From JAITVM01 sp031551135 (GTDB taxonomy: Bacteria; Bacillota; Clostridia; Lachnospirales; JAITVM01): DNA of 64,000 nt. Shown here one piece after another: positions 52,409-62,125 of the stretch. Both the position numbers and the translations under genes were made by a program. The stretch spans positions 14,201 through 78,200 of the forward strand of contig JAVBOA010000010.1 in assembly GCA_031551135.1 (NCBI GenBank). The letters are read 5' to 3'. Position 1 is the first letter of the stretch. The number at the start of each line of letters is the position of its first letter. Below the pieces are notes generated by a model, which searched no databases, was not told the DNA's origin, and saw nothing but the letters and a program-made list of their open reading frames with translations.

Positions 52409-52517
52409 TAATGCGAAAAGTATTTATTTTTGTAGAAATTAAGAGCTTCTTGGCAATAAATTAATTTCTATAATGCTTTTGCGAATTGTTACAAAATTAT
52501 CTTCAAGGAGAGTTTTT

Positions 52518-54428
52518 ATGTCGGGAGAGTACAATGCAAGTGATATACAGATTTTAGAGGGCCTAGAGGCGGTAAGAAAAAGACCCGGTATGTATATTGG
52601 AAACACTACAACCACAGGGCTGCATCATTTGGTTTACGAAATAGTCGACAATGCTGTCGATGAAGCTTTGGCCGGATTTTGTACTAAAATAGATGTTATT
52701 ATTAATAAAGACAACTCTGTTTCGGTAAAAGATAACGGGCGCGGAATACCAATAGATATCCATGAACAAAAAGGGATTCCGGGTGTAGAGGTTGTGTTTA
52801 CGCTTTTGCACGCCGGCGGCAAATTTGGCGGAGGGACTTATAAAGTATCCGGCGGACTGCATGGCGTTGGCGCATCTGTTGTAAATGCGCTCTCAAATTT
52901 TTTGGAAGTCAGTATTTTTACCGATGGCAAAATTCACCGCCAACGTTATGAGCGCGGAAATGTTGTTAGAAAATTGGAAATTATCGGTGAATCGGACGAC
53001 TGCGGAACTTTGGTAACCTTTTTGCCGGATGACAGCATTTTTGATAGTATAAATTTCGAATTTGATATTCTAAGAAAAAGATTGCAAGAAACTGCTTATT
53101 TGACAAAAGGTTTGGAAATAACTCTGACAGATTTGCGCGAAGAGCCCGAAAAAACAATTAGATATCATTATGAAGGCGGAATCAAAGAATTTGTTTCAAA
53201 TATAAATAAAAATAAATCGCCGATAAATCAAACTGTTTTTTATTGTGAAGGCGTTAAAGAGGATATATATGTCGAAGTAGCTTTGCAATATAACGAAGGA
53301 TATTTGGAAAATGTTTTTTCCTATGCAAATAATATCAATACCCATGAGGGCGGAACTCATATTTCCGGTTTCCGTAACGCTTTGACAAAATCGGTTAACG
53401 ATTATGCCCGAAAATTTAATATTTTGAAAGAAAACGATAAAAATCTCTTGGGCGAGGATATAAGAGAGGGACTGACCGCAGTTATTTCCGTGAAAATATC
53501 CGAACCTCAATTCGAAGGACAAACCAAAGCTAAATTGGGAAATTCGGAAGCAAGAACAGCTGTTGACAGTATTTTGAGCGAATATCTCGAATATTTTTTA
53601 GAAGAAAATCCGGCTGAGGCGAAAATCATTGTAGATAAATCGATTATGGCATCGAGAGCCAGAGATGCGGCTAAAAAGGCACGTGAGCTTGTTCGCCGGA
53701 AAAATGTTATGGATATTGGTCGTTTGCCGGGAAAACTTGCTGATTGTACAGAAAAAGACCCTGCTAAATGTGAAATTTTTATAGTCGAAGGAGATTCCGC
53801 CGGCGGTTCTGCTAAAAATGCAAGAACCCGTGATATTCAAGCTATTTTGCCGCTTAGAGGAAAAATTTTGAATGTTGAAAAGGCCAGAGTAGACAAAATT
53901 TTGTCAAACGAAGAGATTCGTGCGATGATTACGGCTTTCGGCACGGGAATCCAAGACGATTTTGAAATAGAAAAATTGAGATATCATAAAATAGTAATCA
54001 TGACAGATGCCGATGTTGACGGCGCACATATTCGAACATTATTACTTACATTTATATATAGATACATGACACCGCTTATAGAATTGGGATATGTTTATAT
54101 CGCACAGCCGCCGCTTTTCAGGCTTTATAAAAAAGCGAACAAAAAAGAATATTATGTTTATTCCGATTTGGAATTGGAAGAACTTTACAAAGAAGTCGGG
54201 AAAGACTCAACGGATGATTTACAGCGTTATAAAGGTCTTGGTGAAATGGATAAAGATCAGCTCTGGGATACAACTATGGACCCTGCCAAGCGGGTTTTGA
54301 AATTGGTGAAAATCAAAGATGCAATAGAATCCGATGATATTTTTACCAGATTGATGGGCGACAAAGTTGAACCAAGAAAAGAGTTTATAAATGAGCATGC
54401 TTTGTCTGTAAAATTTATTGACCTTTAA
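52518..54428 (+). CDS. gyrB: DNA gyrase subunit B
   Basis: The protein has 636 residues. The GHKL ATPase has EIVDNAVDEAL, DNGRGIPID and GGLHGVGASVVNALS. The TOPRIM domain has EGDSAGGSA and MTDADVDGAHI, and the C-terminal motif is QRYKGLGEMDKDQLWDTTMDP. AAGGAG precedes the chosen ATG; an upstream extension lacks a site. It supplies ATP-driven strand passage with GyrA. Confidence 0.98.
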   Translation: MSGEYNASDIQILEGLEAVRKRPGMYIGNTTTTGLHHLVYEIVDNAVDEALAGFCTKIDVIINKDNSVSVKDNGRGIPIDIHEQKGIPGVEVVFTLLHAGGKFGGGTYKVSGGLHGVGASVVNALSNFLEVSIFTDGKIHRQRYERGNVVRKLEIIGESDDCGTLVTFLPDDSIFDSINFEFDILRKRLQETAYLTKGLEITLTDLREEPEKTIRYHYEGGIKEFVSNINKNKSPINQTVFYCEGVKEDIYVEVALQYNEGYLENVFSYANNINTHEGGTHISGFRNALTKSVNDYARKFNILKENDKNLLGEDIREGLTAVISVKISEPQFEGQTKAKLGNSEARTAVDSILSEYLEYFLEENPAEAKIIVDKSIMASRARDAAKKARELVRRKNVMDIGRLPGKLADCTEKDPAKCEIFIVEGDSAGGSAKNARTRDIQAILPLRGKILNVEKARVDKILSNEEIRAMITAFGTGIQDDFEIEKLRYHKIVIMTDADVDGAHIRTLLLTFIYRYMTPLIELGYVYIAQPPLFRLYKKANKKEYYVYSDLELEELYKEVGKDSTDDLQRYKGLGEMDKDQLWDTTMDPAKRVLKLVKIKDAIESDDIFTRLMGDKVEPRKEFINEHALSVKFIDL

Positions 54429-54458
54429 TTTTAGAATTTCCAAAGGAGCACTTTTAGA

Positions 54459-56975
54459 ATGGATTATGACAAAATATCCGAAGTATCTCTGGAAACAGAG
54501 ATGAAGGACTCTTATATACAATACGCAATGTCGGTTATTGTATCGCGTGCGCTGCCGGATGTTCGGGACGGTCTGAAGCCTGTTCACAGACGAATTTTAT
54601 ATGCTATGAATGAGCTTAATTTGGATCCTTCCAAGCCGTATAAAAAATCCTCACGTATCGTCGGTGATACGATGGGTAAGTATCATCCGCACGGCAATTC
54701 CGCTATTTATGATGCCATGGTTCGTATGGCTCAGGATTTTTCAATGAGATATATGTTGGTCGACGGCCACGGAAATTTCGGCTCTATAGACGGCGACGGC
54801 GCAGCGGCTGAAAGATATACAGAGGCACGTTTATCAAGAATTTCTATGCATATGATTTCGGATATCGAAAAAAATACCGTAGATTTTACTCCGAACTATA
54901 CCGAAGAATTTGAAGAACCTCTTGTTCTGCCTTCCAGATTTCCGAATTTATTGGTAAACGGCTCTTCCGGAATCGCCGTCGGTATGGCGACGAATATTCC
55001 TCCGCATAACCTCGGCGAAATTATTGATGCTGTTGTAAAAATTATTGATAATCATATTGAGGAAAATAGAGAAACAACAATTCAGGAAATTATGTCGGTT
55101 GTAAAAGGACCTGATTTTCCAACAGCCGGAAATATTATGGGTACTTCGGGAATAAAATCCGCTTATTTGACCGGACGCGGCAAAGTTGTGGTGCGCGCGA
55201 ACGCTGTTATTGAGAATTTTAATAACCGCAATAATATTGTTATCGACGAATTGCCTTATCAAGTAAACAAAGCGAAATTGCAGGAAAAAATCGCAGAGCT
55301 TGTTCGAGATAAAAAAATCGAAGGAATATTTTTTATTAGGGAAGAATCCGATAGAAACGGAATGCGGATAGTCATTGAGCTAAAAAAGGATGCAAACCCG
55401 AATGTTGTTTTAAATAATTTATATAAATATACTCAAATGCAGGATTCTTTTGGAATTATCATGCTTGCGCTGGTGAATGGCGTTCCGAAAGTCCTTAATC
55501 TTAAACAAATGCTCGAATATTATTTGGACCATCAAAAGGATGTAGTTATTCGGCGCACAAAATTTGATTACGAAAAAGCAAAAAAACGTGAACATATTTT
55601 GCAGGGATTATTGATTGCAATTGACAATATCGATGAAGTTCTTGCTTTAATCCGTGGATCTAAAGACGCGAAAACGGCTTGCGAAGCTTTGTGTCAGCGT
55701 TTTGAGCTCTCTGATGAACAGGCTAACGCTATAATTTCTATGCAGTTTAGGGCGTTGACCGGTCTCGAACGCGAGCGCCTTCAAAAAGAAATGGACGATT
55801 TAAAAATTAAAATCGCAGAGCTATTATCGATTTTGGAAGACGAGAAAAAACTGTTTACGATTATTAAAGAAGAAATTTTAGTTATCAAAAATAAATACGC
55901 CGATGAGAGACGTTCGAAAATAATTCGTGACACGACGGAGATTGTAACCGAAGATTTGATCGATGACGAGCCTAATGTTGTTACAATGACGCATTTGGAC
56001 TATATAAAACGCCTTGCGCTTAATACTTACAAATCTCAAAACCGAGGCGGAAAAGGAATTGTCGGAATTCAAACCCGTGATGAGGATATTGTTTCGAATC
56101 TTTTTGTGACAAATACTCACAGTACAATTTTGTTTTTTACGAATCACGGAAAGGTTCACCGAATAAAAACATATGAAATTCCAGAAGTCGGACGGACGGC
56201 ACGCGGTACTGCGATTGTAAATCTTTTGAATTTGAACCCGGACGAAAAGATTGCTGCTGCAATTCCGGTTGATTTAGAATCGGATTCCGAAGATATCTGT
56301 TTGATGATGGTAACCAAAAACGGCATTACTAAAAAAACCGCTATGTCTCAATTTTTGAATATCCGTTCAAAAGGTTTGGTTGCTTTGAATATTCGTGAGG
56401 ACGATGAGCTTATTGCGGTATTTCAGGCAAAACGCGGGGATTGCGTTTTTATTGCTACAAACAAAGGTAAAGCCATATCTTTTTCTGAGGATAATATTCG
56501 TGCTTTGGGAAGAGCAACAAGCGGTGTTAAAGGAATTTCTTTGGCGAAAGGCGATTACGTTATCGGAGCCGGCATTATAAAAGAAAATACACAAATTTTA
56601 TTTGTGACCAGCCTTGGCTATGGAAAACGAACAATGCCTGACGAGTTTCAAATTGCCGGCCGCGGCAGGAGAGGCGTTTTAGCTTATAAATTGACAGAAA
56701 AAACAGGTTCATTGGTCGCTATAGATTTTGTTAATGATAACGAACAGATTATGTTAATCAACTCGGAAGGTCTGGTTATTCGTCTACGAGTTTCGGATAT
56801 CAAAACAATCAGCCGAATTACTCAGGGCGTAAAACTCATAAATCTCCAAAAAGAAGTTTCGGTTATCGGAATTGCGAAGATAAGCGAAGAAGATATGGAA
56901 GATGAAAAGATAGAAGATAAAATAGACGAAAATAATGAAATTGACGAAAATAAAAAAATAGAAGAAGATAAATAA
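54459..56975 (+). CDS. gyrA: DNA gyrase subunit A
   Basis: The protein has 838 residues. The catalytic Tyr120 is in AAAERYTEARLS. The quinolone-determining positions read HPHGNSAIYD (Ser81, Asp85), the sensitive-type residues. The C-terminal beta-pinwheel has the GyrA box QNRGGKG. The last 25 residues are a highly acidic Glu/Asp/Lys tail. It lies 30 nt after gyrB with AAGGAG. Confidence 0.98.
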   Translation: MDYDKISEVSLETEMKDSYIQYAMSVIVSRALPDVRDGLKPVHRRILYAMNELNLDPSKPYKKSSRIVGDTMGKYHPHGNSAIYDAMVRMAQDFSMRYMLVDGHGNFGSIDGDGAAAERYTEARLSRISMHMISDIEKNTVDFTPNYTEEFEEPLVLPSRFPNLLVNGSSGIAVGMATNIPPHNLGEIIDAVVKIIDNHIEENRETTIQEIMSVVKGPDFPTAGNIMGTSGIKSAYLTGRGKVVVRANAVIENFNNRNNIVIDELPYQVNKAKLQEKIAELVRDKKIEGIFFIREESDRNGMRIVIELKKDANPNVVLNNLYKYTQMQDSFGIIMLALVNGVPKVLNLKQMLEYYLDHQKDVVIRRTKFDYEKAKKREHILQGLLIAIDNIDEVLALIRGSKDAKTACEALCQRFELSDEQANAIISMQFRALTGLERERLQKEMDDLKIKIAELLSILEDEKKLFTIIKEEILVIKNKYADERRSKIIRDTTEIVTEDLIDDEPNVVTMTHLDYIKRLALNTYKSQNRGGKGIVGIQTRDEDIVSNLFVTNTHSTILFFTNHGKVHRIKTYEIPEVGRTARGTAIVNLLNLNPDEKIAAAIPVDLESDSEDICLMMVTKNGITKKTAMSQFLNIRSKGLVALNIREDDELIAVFQAKRGDCVFIATNKGKAISFSEDNIRALGRATSGVKGISLAKGDYVIGAGIIKENTQILFVTSLGYGKRTMPDEFQIAGRGRRGVLAYKLTEKTGSLVAIDFVNDNEQIMLINSEGLVIRLRVSDIKTISRITQGVKLINLQKEVSVIGIAKISEEDMEDEKIEDKIDENNEIDENKKIEEDK

Positions 56976-57015
56976 AAATAAAAAAGCTTTGCGAATGCAA
57001 AGCTTTTTTATTTTT
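56974..57015. terminator. Bidirectional terminator after gyrA
   Basis: A perfect 19-bp arm pair (AAAAATAAAAAAGCTTTGC and its complement) with loop GAAT, shared with the convergent hydrolase gene, whose stop codon lies at its edge. Confidence 0.9.
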
Positions 57016-57931
57016 AACCCGCCAAAAACATTTTACATGTTTTATAAAAAGATTCAGGTTCTTCAACATGCGGTAAAGATTTTGTGTTAAATACGGTCAA
57101 AGACAAATTCGGGCATGTTTCAATAATACGGTTAAATTGCGAAATCGGATTAACTTCGTCCTCTTTGCCCCAAATTATGTGAACCGGTACTTCGATTCTT
57201 GATAAATGATTATTTAAATTAATATTTAGGTAATTTGATAAAAATGCTGCATTTGAATATTTTGAATTTACGCCTTCCAAATGCGCTGATTTATAATAGT
57301 CATTTAACATTTTTTTATCTATTTTATTTATATAACGTTTGAAATACATTTTATAAAAAAGTTTTGAAGTTAAAAAAGTATAAATACTTGTACCGATTAT
57401 CGGAGCTTCTAAAATGAATTTCTTAAAATAATCTTTTTTATCGGGAAGCTGATCTTTAATTCCATGCGGCGAAATTAATATAAATTTATTTACCAGATCA
57501 GGCTTAAAAATATTTGCAAGTACAGCAAAACCCGAAGAATTTCCATTTACAACTATAGAAGTTTTGGCTTTAATCACTTCGGATATAAAATCATTAATCA
57601 GAGATACATATAAATACGAACTATATGTGATTCCCGGTTTATCCGAAAATCCGTAGCCTAAAAGATCAATTGCGTAAACTTTGTGGTACTTCGATAAATT
57701 TTCGATAATGTTAGTCCATTCATGAAGCCCGGACCCGGCAACCGTATCATGAATTAAAAGCAGCGGCTCACCGCGGCCTTTTACAATATATCTAATCTTT
57801 CCGAATCGCCAATTGTAGTAATTCTTGTCAGATTTATCTATATTTTTGTTGGTTTTCTTAAAAATTAAGTTATTGATAATAACAGGAGCACTAATCAATG
57901 TGGACATCAGCAGTAGTTTTTTTATTTTCAA
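57014..57931 (-). CDS. Alpha/beta hydrolase, membrane-anchored or secreted
   Basis: The product has 305 residues. An N-terminal hydrophobic helix (KKLLLMSTLISAPVIINNLIF) suggests a membrane anchor. The hydrolase core has LLLIHDTVAGSGLHEW, the nucleophile elbow VVNGNSSGFAVL, and late HIIWGKEDEVNP (Asp/Glu) and LPHVEEPE (His). The TTG start lies 7 nt after AAGGAG; the longer open frame has no site. The substrate is unknown. It converges on gyrA. Confidence 0.83.
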   Translation of the reverse strand: MKIKKLLLMSTLISAPVIINNLIFKKTNKNIDKSDKNYYNWRFGKIRYIVKGRGEPLLLIHDTVAGSGLHEWTNIIENLSKYHKVYAIDLLGYGFSDKPGITYSSYLYVSLINDFISEVIKAKTSIVVNGNSSGFAVLANIFKPDLVNKFILISPHGIKDQLPDKKDYFKKFILEAPIIGTSIYTFLTSKLFYKMYFKRYINKIDKKMLNDYYKSAHLEGVNSKYSNAAFLSNYLNINLNNHLSRIEVPVHIIWGKEDEVNPISQFNRIIETCPNLSLTVFNTKSLPHVEEPESFYKTCKMFLAG

Positions 57932-58096
57932 AAATATTCTCCTTTCGTAAAACGATTCTATATATTTTTCGGATAAATTTGTAATATTTATAAGATTAAA
58001 TTTTGTTTTGTATAAGAATATAAATTTCACATATATTATATATGATACCATATTTATACTTATTATATACATTTATTTGGAAAGAAGGTATAAAAA

Positions 58097-58306
58097 GTGA
58101 GAGAATTTTTCATATTGATTGGACAGATATTTATAATTGCCTGCCTGCAATCTATTATAGAGCTGTTCATTGACCCAGATAAAAGACCGTACCAAGCTAG
58201 ATTAATGAATATTGCTTGTTTTTTGGGTTCTCTGTATTTGCTGATAAATTACATATCGAATGTTATTTTGGGTGAAATTATGTCTGTGTTTAAAATAAAT
58301 TTTTGA
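58097..58306 (+). CDS. Small membrane protein
   Basis: This 69-residue protein starts with GTG after AAGAAGGT. It has two hydrophobic helices, at about residues 3-22 (FFILIGQIFIIACLQSIIEL) and 40-58 (ACFLGSLYLLINYISNVIL), split by a charged loop DPDKRPYQAR. It is divergent from the hydrolase gene. No family is recognised. Confidence 0.6.
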   Translation: MREFFILIGQIFIIACLQSIIELFIDPDKRPYQARLMNIACFLGSLYLLINYISNVILGEIMSVFKINF

Positions 58307-58362
58307 GCTTGAAAAATGTCGATAAAATCTGTAGAATATTAATATACAAAAATATACATTTG

Positions 58363-58475
58363 ATACTAATTCCTATTAAATTTGAAGAAAAAAATTTTCA
58401 CAGCGAAGCGTTCCGTGCAATGCTTCAAGCACGGAATGAAATATTTTTTTCTATTCTTTAAAAGGGAAATAGTAT
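58363..58475 (+). repeat. 113-bp hairpin element, copy E
   Basis: The central stem is TTCCGTGC/GCACGGAA, both arms changed together. The left end (ATACTAATTCCT) no longer pairs fully with AGGGAAATAGTAT, so this copy is beginning to decay. Confidence 0.88.
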
Positions 58476-58510
58476 GAGAATTTGTTTTTTAAAAATTCGG
58501 AGGAGTTTAT

Positions 58511-59407
58511 TTGAAAAATTTACTATTTGTGTATAATCCTAATTCGGGCAACGGGTCTTTTAAATTCGAGATTGATTCTTGTCTTGAGGTTTTTCAAAAA
58601 TACGATTATATTGTTACGATGTTTAGGTTTATAGAAATTTCTGATATAAATACTTATTTATCAAAAATAGAAAAAGATTTATATGATGTAATCGTGGCTT
58701 GTGGTGGCGACGGTACCGTAAATATTGTTTTGAATGCAATTATTAAAAATGATATTAATTCAAAGCTTGGGATTGTTCCTTCTGGCACTGCGAATGATTT
58801 TGCAAGTTTTTTAAAAATTCCCCGTGAGCCTGCCAAAGCCTGTAAAATAATAACGGACGGCAATTCGAAATATGTAGACGTGGGTCTTGCCAATGATATA
58901 TATTTTATAAATGTATTTGCAGCCGGACTTTTTACAAATATTTCTCATGTTGTGGATAAGGAATTTAAAGATTTTTTTGGAAAATTTGCATATTATTTAA
59001 AAGGTATAGAACAAATACCAAATTTTACACCTATTCCTATTGTGATTGAAAACTCAAAGGAGACCATAAAAGAAGATATTTATTTGTTTTTTATATTAAA
59101 TTCATCCGGAACAGGCGGCTTTGAAAATTTGGCAAAAGGTGCAACAATTGATGATGGTATGTTTGAGTTTGTTGGAGTTCGCGCCAGACCGATCGGAGAA
59201 ATTGCGATTCTTTTTGTAAAAATCTTGACAGGTGATTATTTGGATGATCCAAATGTGATTTATTTTAAAGATAATTATATAAAAATTGATACGCTGTCTA
59301 CAAATCCAAATCATTTTGAAACAGATTTGGATGGCGAAAATGGGCCGGAATTACCGGTCGAAATTAGAAATATACCAAAAAAGATAGAAATTTTCATGCC
59401 TTTATAA
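58511..59407 (+). CDS. YegS/DgkB-type lipid kinase
   Basis: This is a 298-residue diacylglycerol-kinase-fold enzyme. The motifs are VYNPNSGNGSF, the nucleotide loop CGGDGTVNIVLNAI and GIVPSGTANDFASFL. The C-terminal beta domain has VGLANDIYFINVFAAG and a late ETDLDGENGPE. The start is TTG after GGAGGAG. It probably recycles diacylglycerol to phosphatidic acid, perhaps the diacylglycerol released by LtaS-like enzymes, though a sphingosine-like lipid cannot be ruled out. Confidence 0.88.
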   Translation: MKNLLFVYNPNSGNGSFKFEIDSCLEVFQKYDYIVTMFRFIEISDINTYLSKIEKDLYDVIVACGGDGTVNIVLNAIIKNDINSKLGIVPSGTANDFASFLKIPREPAKACKIITDGNSKYVDVGLANDIYFINVFAAGLFTNISHVVDKEFKDFFGKFAYYLKGIEQIPNFTPIPIVIENSKETIKEDIYLFFILNSSGTGGFENLAKGATIDDGMFEFVGVRARPIGEIAILFVKILTGDYLDDPNVIYFKDNYIKIDTLSTNPNHFETDLDGENGPELPVEIRNIPKKIEIFMPL

Positions 59408-59418
59408 TAAATAAAATT

Positions 59419-59480
59419 GAAGAGTTTGACTCTATGATATCGTTACTGAATTACTTTTTCATAGAGTTAAACTCTTTATT
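59419..59480 (+). terminator. Terminator of the lipid kinase gene
   Basis: AGAGTTTGACTCTATGA pairs with TCATAGAGTTAAACTCT with one mismatch and is followed by a T-rich tail. Confidence 0.78.
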
Positions 59481-59557
59481 TATTTTCACTCAAAATTAGT
59501 TTTTTATGTTATAATTATAAACATCTATTTTTAAAGATTTTGAGAGAAGGTGTAAAA

Positions 59558-60325
59558 TTGGGTAGAATAATATCGATTGTTAATCAAAAAGGTGGGGTTG
59601 GAAAAACTACTACCGCAATTAATTTGTCAACATGTCTTGCAAAACTTGGTAAGAAAACTTTGATAATAGATTTTGATCCGCAAGGTAACACAACTTCCGG
59701 TTTTGGAATAAATAAATCAGAATTGCAAAGTTCGATATATGAGCTGCTGCTTGGAGAAAATTATATCGATTCTTCCATAAGTAATACTAGTATAGAAAAT
59801 TTAGACATTATACCGGCGAATACAAGTCTCTCCGGAGCAACAGTAGAGTTACTGGATATTGATGAGCGGGAATACATTTTAAAGTCTATTATAAAGAGAT
59901 TCGATTTTTTATATGAATATATTATAATTGACTGTCCGCCGGCGCTGAATATTCTGACTTTGAATGCGCTTGTTGCGGCGGACTCTTTAATCGTTCCGCT
60001 ACAATGCGAATATTTTGCATTGGAAGGCTTGACGCAACTTTTTGATACCGTTAATCTTGTCAAACAAAGTCTTAATCCTCATTTGCATATCGAAGGGATA
60101 GTTTTTACAATGTATGATTCAAGAACAAATTTATCAATGCAAGTAGTAGAAAATGTAAAACAATATATTACACCGGAAATATTTACTTGTATAATTCCCA
60201 GAAATGTAAGGCTCTCGGAGGCACCTAGCCATGGATTGCCGATAACGGTATATGATCCAAAATCTAAGGGCGCAGAAGCGTACATAATGTTGGCAGAAAT
60301 CGTAAATGGGAGGGATACAGATTGA
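59558..60325 (+). CDS. parA: Chromosome-partitioning ATPase ParA/Soj
   Basis: The protein has 255 residues. The deviant Walker A motif is NQKGGVGKTTTAINLS, with IDFDPQGNTTSGFG and the Walker B region IIIDCPPAL. The TTG start lies behind GAAGGTG and gives the standard Soj N-terminus; the frame upstream has no site. With ParB it segregates origins and modulates DnaA. It overlaps parB by 4 nt. Confidence 0.96.
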   Translation: MGRIISIVNQKGGVGKTTTAINLSTCLAKLGKKTLIIDFDPQGNTTSGFGINKSELQSSIYELLLGENYIDSSISNTSIENLDIIPANTSLSGATVELLDIDEREYILKSIIKRFDFLYEYIIIDCPPALNILTLNALVAADSLIVPLQCEYFALEGLTQLFDTVNLVKQSLNPHLHIEGIVFTMYDSRTNLSMQVVENVKQYITPEIFTCIIPRNVRLSEAPSHGLPITVYDPKSKGAEAYIMLAEIVNGRDTD

Positions 60326-61200
60326 AAAAAGGATTAGGAAAAGGGATAAATGCATTAATTTCTTCTGCTCCTGTAATTAATAAGTTTGATACCGAAAGCG
60401 ACGGAAAAAAAACCGGAGTCATAGAAATTGATATAAATAAAATCGAGCCGAATTTTAATCAGCCGCGGAAGTATTTTGATCATGAATCATTGGAAGAGCT
60501 TGCGGAGTCTTTAAAAATTCACGGTATAATTCAGCCGCTTCTTGTAAAAGATGAGGGTGATTTTTATTCCCTTATTGCAGGTGAACGAAGGTGGCGTGCA
60601 GCACGCATTGCGAAATTAACCACGGTGCCGGTAATTATTAAAGAATATAATGAAATAGAAACAATTGAAGTCGCTTTGATTGAAAATATTCAAAGAGAAG
60701 ATTTAAATCCAATCGAGGAAGCGGAATGTTATCAACGCCTCATAGATGATTTTTTTTTCACACAGGAAGATATAGCAAAAAAAATCGGTAAAAATAGAAG
60801 CACGATATCCAATTTTTTGTCACTGCTAGAATTGGATTCAAGAGTTAAAAATTTTATAAAAGAGGGCAAAATATCTTCAGCGCATGGCAAAGTATTACTT
60901 AAAATCGAAGACCCTGAAATGCAGTTCAATTTTTGTGAAAATTTTATTGAGAATAAATTTTCAGTACGGCAGGCAGAAGAATATTTAAATGATGTTTTTG
61001 AGGAAAAGAAAATTGATAAAACTAAGACAAAAAATACAAAGCCGCTAATATATAAGCCTTTAGAAAAAGATTTGAAAGAGATTTTCGGTACGAAAGTAAA
61101 TATAAGAAACGGTAAAAAGAAAGGTAAAATAGAAATCGAATATTATTCAGATGAAGAACTTGACAGGATTATTAATATAATGAAAAGCACAAATAAATAA
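60322..61200 (+). CDS. parB: Chromosome-partitioning protein ParB/Spo0J
   Basis: The protein has 292 residues. The CTPase/ParB-N motif is EPNFNQPRKYFDHESLEELAESL with GERRWRAARIA. The helix-turn-helix is FTQEDIAKKIGKNRSTISNFLSLLEL. A linker rich in Lys/Thr leads to the dimerisation domain, which ends in IEIEYYSDEELDRIINIM. It loads on parS sites near the origin; I saw no perfect parS (TGTTTCACGTGAAACA) inside the window. Confidence 0.96.
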   Translation: MKKGLGKGINALISSAPVINKFDTESDGKKTGVIEIDINKIEPNFNQPRKYFDHESLEELAESLKIHGIIQPLLVKDEGDFYSLIAGERRWRAARIAKLTTVPVIIKEYNEIETIEVALIENIQREDLNPIEEAECYQRLIDDFFFTQEDIAKKIGKNRSTISNFLSLLELDSRVKNFIKEGKISSAHGKVLLKIEDPEMQFNFCENFIENKFSVRQAEEYLNDVFEEKKIDKTKTKNTKPLIYKPLEKDLKEIFGTKVNIRNGKKKGKIEIEYYSDEELDRIINIMKSTNK

Positions 61201-61222
61201 AAGACAAGATTAATCTTGTCTT
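61201..61222. terminator. Perfect 22-bp palindrome after parB
   Basis: AAGACAAGAT and ATCTTGTCTT form an uninterrupted palindrome between parB and the convergent thiT. It is probably a terminator hairpin, although the T-tail is short. Confidence 0.55.
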
Positions 61223-61244
61223 AAATATAGAGAACTACTCTACG

Positions 61245-61916
61245 TTAATGTTTAGCGTATTGAATTTTGGTAGAGTCTAACTCTACTTGTTGAACAACGG
61301 TTTTTCTAATCTGCTGTATGGCATGGCTTACAGCAGGAATTGATATAATGATAAATGTAATAACGGTTTCTGCAAGGATATATGATATATTATATTGAAC
61401 AGTATAAATCAAAGAAGCAATCGGTTCATTGATATAATCCGAAAAAAATATAAACCCGGAAAATGCATTAACAAGAAATCTACCAAAAGCTCCGACGGCG
61501 AATCCTATGTATAAGCCATACTTCTTAGTCATAAAAAATCCGGCGAGGCCTAATGCTGCAAAAGATAAAGGGTAATCTAAAAGTAGCTGTATTGGATGAA
61601 CTATATATGGTTCAAACAAAAGCTGAAGCATTCCGTTTATAAATCCTGCTAAGATGCCGGGTATCGGACCGAAAAAATAACCTATCAATACAACAAATAA
61701 CATAGAGCACATTGTTACAGAACCGCCTTGGGGCATTTTAAATAAAGTCATATTAGAAAGTACTGTAGCGAGTGCGAGGCAAACTGCGGAATAAGTTAAA
61801 ACTTTCGTGTTAATTACGTATTTCCTTTTCATGATTGCAAAAAACGAAAGCATTAACAAAAGGGATAAAGCAACAACCGTGAGCATTCCTGCGGGCGAAG
61901 TGATAAATTCTGACAT
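61245..61916 (-). CDS. thiT: ECF transporter thiamine-binding S component ThiT
   Basis: The product has 223 residues with about six helices. It has the ThiT-like motif region GAFGRFLVNAFSGFIFFSDY and the early LTYSAVCLALATVLSNMTLFKMPQGGSVT. It captures thiamine for an energy-coupling-factor transporter whose EcfAT module is elsewhere. A TPP riboswitch precedes it. AGGAGG lies 7-9 nt before the chosen ATG; the longer open frame would run into the riboswitch. Confidence 0.93.
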   Translation of the reverse strand: MSEFITSPAGMLTVVALSLLLMLSFFAIMKRKYVINTKVLTYSAVCLALATVLSNMTLFKMPQGGSVTMCSMLFVVLIGYFFGPIPGILAGFINGMLQLLFEPYIVHPIQLLLDYPLSFAALGLAGFFMTKKYGLYIGFAVGAFGRFLVNAFSGFIFFSDYINEPIASLIYTVQYNISYILAETVITFIIISIPAVSHAIQQIRKTVVQQVELDSTKIQYAKH

Positions 61917-61950
61917 AAAAAAACCTCCTAAAATTTCCGTAGGAGTTTCC
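61917..61950 (-). promoter_or_regulatory. Ribosome-site-sequestering hairpin of thiT (riboswitch expression platform)
   Basis: On the minus strand ACTCCT pairs with the AGGAGGT ribosome site across an 11-nt loop. TPP binding upstream would favour this hairpin and block translation initiation. Confidence 0.6.
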
Positions 61951-61957
61951 AAAAAAG

Positions 61958-62025
61958 CTTCCCTTCGCCGGCATTATCCGGATCAGGTAAAAGGGTATAA
62001 TCTCAGCCTTGCGGCACCCCTAGCG
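61958..62025 (-). ncRNA. TPP riboswitch (THI element)
   Basis: The minus strand carries the conserved THI blocks in order: AGGGGTGCC, GGCTGAGA, ACCC, ACCTGATCCGGATAATGCCGG and CGAAGGGAAG. It is placed directly before thiT, the expected target for thiamine-pyrophosphate repression. Confidence 0.96.
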
Positions 62026-62073
62026 GATTTATTATTTACTTAATATATAATATTCATGGAAAAATGTCAAGTG

Positions 62074-62112
62074 ATACTATTTGCACATCTATCTTTAAAA
62101 TGAAAATAGTAT
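62074..62112 (+). repeat. Short derivative of the hairpin element before the HAD gene
   Basis: ATACTATTTGCACATCTATCTTTAAA and ATGAAAATAGTAT form a hairpin that ends 3 nt before the AAAGGGG ribosome site of the HAD gene. Confidence 0.75.
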
Positions 62113-62125
62113 GAAAGGGGTATAT

